Assembly: GCA_900555605.1 (NCBI GenBank)
Contig: USLW01000084.1
Coordinates: 1-7,910, forward strand
Direction: 5' to 3'
Length of the DNA: 7,910 nucleotides
DNA from: an uncultured Clostridium sp.
GTDB lineage: Bacteria > Bacillota > Clostridia > UBA1212 > UBA1255
The notes beneath the pieces are model-generated. The model did no database searches, was not told where the DNA came from, and saw only the letters and a list, made by a program, of their open reading frames with translations. Position 1 is the first letter of the stretch. The number at the start of each line of letters is the position of its first letter. Below, in pieces: positions 4,812 through 7,910 of the stretch. The translations under genes and the position numbers were made by a program.

Positions 4812-5846
4812 TTGCCGCCCGACGCCGTTTATCTGACCTATTTTGACCTTAAAACCCTGACATGTCTTTTCTGTACGCTTGCGGTAGTCTGCGCCCTGAG
4901 AAATGTCAGTTTCTTTACAATTCTGGCGCAAAAAATCGTGAAAATCGCAGGAAATACGCGCACCGCCGTATTGGCGCTGGTTTATATTACGTTTCTCGGC
5001 TCTATGCTGATCGCAAATGACATGGCGCTTCTGACCTTTCTTCCCCTGGGGTATTTTGTTCTGTCTGCAGCAAACAAGGAAAAATACATGGCTTTTACTT
5101 TTATCATGCAGAATATCTCCGCAAACCTCGGCGGTATGCTGACGCCCTTTGGAAACCCGCAGAACCTTTACCTTTATACGAAATTCCATATTTCCAACGG
5201 TACGTTTATCCGGATTATGCTGCCGCCCTTTTTGTTCGCCGTTCTGCTGATCACGGTCTGTTGTTTTTTGATTCCAAAAGAAAATTTAGTGATTCTGAAA
5301 AAAACAAATGCCAAGCTGCCGCCGAAGCGCACCGCGCTTTATCTTGCCTTATTTATTTTTACGATTCTTATGGTCTTCCGTACCATACCGTACTATACCG
5401 GTCTGCTGATCGTTACGCTGATTCTGCTGATCGCCGACCGCAGTGCGCTGCGGAAGGTCGATTACCCCTTGCTATTGACCTTTGCTGCCTTTTTCATATT
5501 TGCCGGCAATATGTCCCGGATTGACGCGGTCCGGGAACTTTTTACAGCCCTGCTTCAAAAAAATACGCTGCTTGTATCCATTGCCTCCTGCCAGGTGATC
5601 AGCAATGTCCCTTCCGCGATTTTACTTTCCCAATTTACGCAGAACTACGCCGCGCTGCTGATGGGCGTCAATGTCGGCGGTGTCGGCACATTGATCTCTT
5701 CTCTTGCAAGTCTGATTACCTTCCGGAGCTATACTGCCCATTACAGGCAGAAAACTGCCCATTATCTCGGCCTGTTTACTTTGCTGAATTTCGCCTTTTT
5801 GATTCTTTTAACGGCATTTTGTCTATTGATCGTATATGTGATATAA
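4812..5846 (+). CDS. SLC13/ArsB-NhaD-type anion permease, lacking its N-terminus because of a frameshift
   Basis: This 344-residue frame (from a TTG) encodes about nine to ten membrane segments. Ion-transporter superfamily motifs are LIANDMALLTFLPL (residues 67-80), NLGGMLTPFGNPQNLYL (105-121) and, in the second half, SCQVISNVPSAILLSQF (259-275) with GVNVGGVGTLISSLASL. The two similar halves with GNPQN and SNVPSA signatures are typical of SLC13/CitMHS/ArsB proteins. These move dicarboxylates, sulfate, arsenite or other anions across the inner membrane; the substrate cannot be read from sequence. The TTG at 4812 has no usable ribosome site and lies inside the normal family sequence. The real gene probably began at 4642, with the reading frame broken near 4771. 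Everything after the break is intact. It is transcribed with the PQ-loop gene. Confidence 0.8.
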   Translation: MPPDAVYLTYFDLKTLTCLFCTLAVVCALRNVSFFTILAQKIVKIAGNTRTAVLALVYITFLGSMLIANDMALLTFLPLGYFVLSAANKEKYMAFTFIMQNISANLGGMLTPFGNPQNLYLYTKFHISNGTFIRIMLPPFLFAVLLITVCCFLIPKENLVILKKTNAKLPPKRTALYLALFIFTILMVFRTIPYYTGLLIVTLILLIADRSALRKVDYPLLLTFAAFFIFAGNMSRIDAVRELFTALLQKNTLLVSIASCQVISNVPSAILLSQFTQNYAALLMGVNVGGVGTLISSLASLITFRSYTAHYRQKTAHYLGLFTLLNFAFLILLTAFCLLIVYVI

Positions 5847-5877
5847 TGACGCCGTTGCTTTTGAGGAGGGTATCGTT

Positions 5878-6083
5878 ATGCGTTTATTTGTCGCGCTCTG
5901 CCTGCCTCCCGCCGTAAAGCCGGCCATTTTGTCTGACGGCCTGACACTTACGCTGCAGGGCGCTGGAAGCTTTGGTTCTCTGTGGTGGATCGGGCTTGCA
6001 GCGTCTCTCTGATGAAATCAGAACGGATCAGCGGCAGGCTCGTTTATACGGAGATCAGCGGTTATGCGCTTGCAGGAGGTTAA
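5878..6083 (+). pseudogene. thpR: thpR remnant (RNA 2',3'-cyclic phosphodiesterase) with two internal deletions
   Basis: The start has a good ribosome site (GAGGAGGG, about 8 nt upstream) and encodes MRLFVALCLPPAVKPAILSD, the conserved N-terminus of ThpR/LigT-like 2H phosphoesterases. The frame then jumps to LTLTLQGAGSFGSLWWIGL, which matches the middle of the family, and stops at 6010-6012. In another frame, from about 6003, VSLMKSERISGRLVYTEI follows: the family's conserved C-terminus, ending at 6083. Normal members are about 180 residues; only about 70 codons remain. Both catalytic HxTx motifs fall in the deleted parts, so it cannot be active. Family assignment is from recognised N- and C-terminal sequence. 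It sits in the same operon as the permease and the TauE gene. Confidence 0.75.
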
Positions 6084-6086
6084 AAT

Positions 6087-6854
6087 ATGCTCTCAATCAT
6101 CATATATATCATCGCCGGCTTAGGCGCCGGCATTGGCACCGGGCTGGCGGGACTGTCTGCTGCCGCGGTCATATCTCCCATGCTGATCACCTTTCTGCAT
6201 TTTGATGCATACGAGGCAGTCGGAATTGCCTTGGCTTCTGACGTCCTGGCCTCCGGGATCTCGGCTTACACATACGGCAAAAATAAAAATCTGGATATCC
6301 GAAACGGACTCGTCATGTTGGCCAGCGTACTGATATGCACATTTGCCGGCAGTTATATTGCTTCGCTTGTTCCGAATACGGCAATGGGCGGTTTCTCCGT
6401 TTTTATGACATTTCTGTTAGGGATCAAGTTCATATTCCGCCCTGTCATGACGACAAAAGAAAAACAAGCGCAAAAAAGCAGACGGACAAAAATTCTGCAG
6501 TCTGTTTTCTGCGGCGTTTTGATTGGATTTATCTGTGGATTTATCGGTGCAGGCGGCGGCATGATGATGCTTCTGATCCTCACAAGCGTATTGGGCTATG
6601 AACTGAAAACCGCGGTTGGCACCAGCGTTTTTATTATGGCCTTTACAGCCCTCACCGGCGCGGTATCCCACATCGTCATCGGCGGCCTGCCGAATTTAGC
6701 GGCGCTTTTGATCTGTATTGCCGCCACGCTTCTGGGGGCGCAGGTTTCGGCTGTATTTGCCAATAAAACCAGCCCGCAAAAACTCAACCGGGCCGCCGGC
6801 GCCGTACTCAGCGCTTTAGGCCTGGCAATGATTCTGGTCAGATACTGTTTCTGA
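6087..6854 (+). CDS. TauE/SafE-family permease (sulfite/organosulfonate exporter family)
   Basis: This 255-residue protein has about eight membrane segments in two repeats. The first repeat holds GLGAGIGTGLAGLSAAAVIS (residues 11-30) and YEAVGIALASD (42-52); the second holds GFIGAGGGMMM (151-161) and KTAVGTSVFIMAFTAL (174-189). This is the PF01925 layout, with a basic loop between halves (TTKEKQAQKSRRTK, 122-135). Family members move sulfite, sulfoacetate or other organosulfur anions; some have no known substrate. The ATG at 6087 has AGGAGGT 7 nt upstream, placed in the end of the thpR remnant, so the gene keeps its own ribosome site. Its last 39 nt overlap the end of the convergent hydrolase gene. 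The gene looks intact. Confidence 0.88.
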   Translation: MLSIIIYIIAGLGAGIGTGLAGLSAAAVISPMLITFLHFDAYEAVGIALASDVLASGISAYTYGKNKNLDIRNGLVMLASVLICTFAGSYIASLVPNTAMGGFSVFMTFLLGIKFIFRPVMTTKEKQAQKSRRTKILQSVFCGVLIGFICGFIGAGGGMMMLLILTSVLGYELKTAVGTSVFIMAFTALTGAVSHIVIGGLPNLAALLICIAATLLGAQVSAVFANKTSPQKLNRAAGAVLSALGLAMILVRYCF

Positions 6855-7592
6855 ACGCAGAAAGCGATCCGCAGCAGCATGAAAAGCCTCCGGGTGATTG
6901 CGGGCGATAAAATGATCTCCGTCTATAAAGCATAAAACGCTGCCCGGAATCGCCGCGGCATACGCAACGATTTCGTCGTAAAATCTTTTTTGTTCGTCCG
7001 TAAGCCTTGAATACTTTCCGAAAAGCGTTTCAACGCGCGGTTTTATAAACGCGGTTGCCCGCCCTTCCGCGCCCGCCGCGGCGAATGCGACAGCCGTTTC
7101 CGCCGGAATGTGCGGCTCCTTTACCATGAGCCGCAGCAATTCTTGGTTGGCCTTTGCTTTCCCGGAAAACAGCGCGAAAAAGGAGCAGATTCCATATCCG
7201 ATGCAAATAGGAACCTGTACGCAGGCACGGACGCCCCGCGGACACAGGTTTGCGCCGTTCAGAATCAGCTTCCGCACATACTGCGGATATTTCAGGGTAA
7301 AAAGAAGCGCAATATTCCCGCCGTCGCTGAAGCCCAGCAGCAGAACCCGCCGCAGATTCAGCGCATCAAGAAACACTTTCAGATCCTCCGCAAATTGTGT
7401 AAGCGTAAATGGCGCATTTCCCCGCGGAGACTTTCCGTGTCCCCGCGTATCGACGGCAATCACTCGAAAATATTGTGAAAAATACGCGGTCTGTTGGGAA
7501 AAATACGTGCCGTCCTCCCCGTTTCCGTGAAGCAGGACCAGAGCCTCTCCGCTGCCTTGTTCCGTATAATACAGTCTGAAATCGCCTTCCAT
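6816..7592 (-). CDS. Alpha/beta hydrolase with an atypical catalytic-acid region
   Basis: This 258-residue protein starts MEGDFRLYYTEQGSGEALVL. Features in order: oxyanion loop LLHGNGEDG (20-28), VDTRGHGKSPRG (47-58), nucleophile elbow GFSDGG with Ser89, and the catalytic histidine in GDHFIA (His227). In relatives as I recall them, an 'LVIAGTxDMI' strand carrying the catalytic Asp follows LMVKEPHI. Here residues 166-214 are instead unrelated polar sequence (...FIKPRVETLFGKYSRLTDEQ...). The triad acid is therefore not recognisable. The start at 7592 is set by GGAGG 5 nt upstream; ATGs at 7604 and 7622 lack a good site. The last 13 codons are antisense to the TauE gene. It follows the helicase gene by 36 nt, so the two are probably co-transcribed. 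Substrate unknown. Confidence 0.85.
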   Translation of the reverse strand: MEGDFRLYYTEQGSGEALVLLHGNGEDGTYFSQQTAYFSQYFRVIAVDTRGHGKSPRGNAPFTLTQFAEDLKVFLDALNLRRVLLLGFSDGGNIALLFTLKYPQYVRKLILNGANLCPRGVRACVQVPICIGYGICSFFALFSGKAKANQELLRLMVKEPHIPAETAVAFAAAGAEGRATAFIKPRVETLFGKYSRLTDEQKRFYDEIVAYAAAIPGSVLCFIDGDHFIARNHPEAFHAAADRFLRSETVSDQNHCQA

Positions 7593-7602
7593 AAATTCCT
7601 CC
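7593..7602 (-). promoter_or_regulatory. Ribosome binding site that fixes the hydrolase start
   Basis: GGAGG (7598-7602 on the minus strand) sits 5 nt before the ATG at 7592. The two upstream in-frame ATGs (7604, 7622) are preceded only by weak matches, so the shorter protein is preferred. Confidence 0.6.
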
Positions 7603-7628
7603 ATTTTCACCGCGGCACGCATGGCGCT

Positions 7629-7910
7629 TTACCCTGAAAAGCTGAATAAGCTCAGCTGCTCAATGTAATCCGCGCTTTTCCGTTCCTCCGCGCGCCCCGT
7701 CTGTAAGGCGGCTTCCGGAATGCCGCGCAAAAACGGCGATTGCTGCGGCCCGGTCAGCAGGATCAGTTCATCCCGCGCCCTTGTCATTCCCACATAAAAA
7801 AGCCTTCTTTCTTCTTCAAGCCCTTCGGGCTGTTTCCCCGCGGCCTTCAGCGGAATCAAGTCCGGTCTGACACCGGAAAGAAATACGACAGGATACTCTA
7901 ATCCCTTAGC
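7629..7910 (-). CDS. UvrD/PcrA-like ATP-dependent DNA helicase, C-terminal end (runs off the right edge)
   Basis: The last 93 residues are in the window. They begin AKGLEYPVVFLSGVRPDLIP, which is superfamily 1 motif V, and include EEERRLFYVGMTRARDEL (about residues 32-49), which is motif VI with its arginine finger. A short C-terminal tail ends IEQLSLFSFSG. These motifs are diagnostic of UvrD/Rep/PcrA-type 3'-5' helicases in DNA repair and replication. The main body lies outside the window, so PcrA, UvrD or a related recombination helicase cannot be told apart. It lies 36 nt upstream of the hydrolase gene and probably shares its transcript. Confidence 0.9.
   Translation of the reverse strand, partial: AKGLEYPVVFLSGVRPDLIPLKAAGKQPEGLEEERRLFYVGMTRARDELILLTGPQQSPFLRGIPEAALQTGRAEERKSADYIEQLSLFSFSG

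Noticed and set aside
5972..6205. A 77-codon plus-strand frame over the thpR remnant and TauE start
   Set aside because: It is explained by the thpR remnant in other frames and overlaps the well-supported TauE start; the protein looks random and basic.

Overview
The window looks like a chromosome segment of a gut-type clostridium (Bacillota; my guess is the Oscillospiraceae/Ruminococcaceae side). This rests on moderate GC, strong AGGAGG-type ribosome binding sites, sigma-A-like TTGACA/TATAAT promoters, tight operons with overlapping genes, and family types common in gut Clostridia. The placement is inference; there is no rRNA or other marker gene. I see no tRNA, rRNA, CRISPR array or complete insertion sequence.

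Left arm (1-2546, minus strand): a tightly packed operon read right to left. Its order is a short HTH regulator (TTG start), a PF14907-like nucleotidyltransferase, a thymidylate-kinase-like P-loop kinase, an acyl/peptidyl carrier protein, and the N-terminus of an AMP-forming acyl/aminoacyl ligase cut by the window edge. Gaps of 3-22 nt and overlaps of 11 and 29 nt suggest translational coupling. A carrier protein plus adenylating enzyme activates and carries an acyl or aminoacyl group; a kinase plus nucleotidyltransferase handles phosphoryl or nucleotidyl transfer. Together they look like part of an unassigned small-molecule, peptide-tailoring or surface-polymer pathway. A nested intrinsic terminator sits just upstream of the regulator.

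Middle (2759-4185): a phage/ICE-like regulatory module. A small Com-like zinc-ribbon gene (minus) diverges from an XRE repressor gene (plus), which is followed by an ImmA/IrrE-type metallopeptidase gene. The intergenic region holds a perfect-consensus minus promoter and a plus promoter that face each other, with five TGTTCGTT-type half-sites in and around them. This resembles a bistable lysogeny-type switch in which ImmA would inactivate the repressor. It is the most interesting structure in the window.

Right-centre (4228-6854, plus strand): a good promoter and structured leader precede a three-TM PQ-loop/SemiSWEET-like gene. This overlaps an SLC13/ArsB-type anion permease gene that is frameshifted near its first membrane segment. 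Next come a heavily deleted remnant of thpR (RNA 2',3'-cyclic phosphodiesterase) and an intact TauE/SafE-family permease gene.

Right arm (6816-7910, minus strand): the C-terminal end of a UvrD/PcrA-like helicase, then an alpha/beta hydrolase whose usual catalytic-acid segment is replaced by unrelated sequence. The hydrolase gene converges on the TauE gene with a 39-bp overlap of their 3' ends. Three damaged or odd genes within 3 kb (permease, thpR, hydrolase) suggest local decay or, for single-base changes, assembly error.
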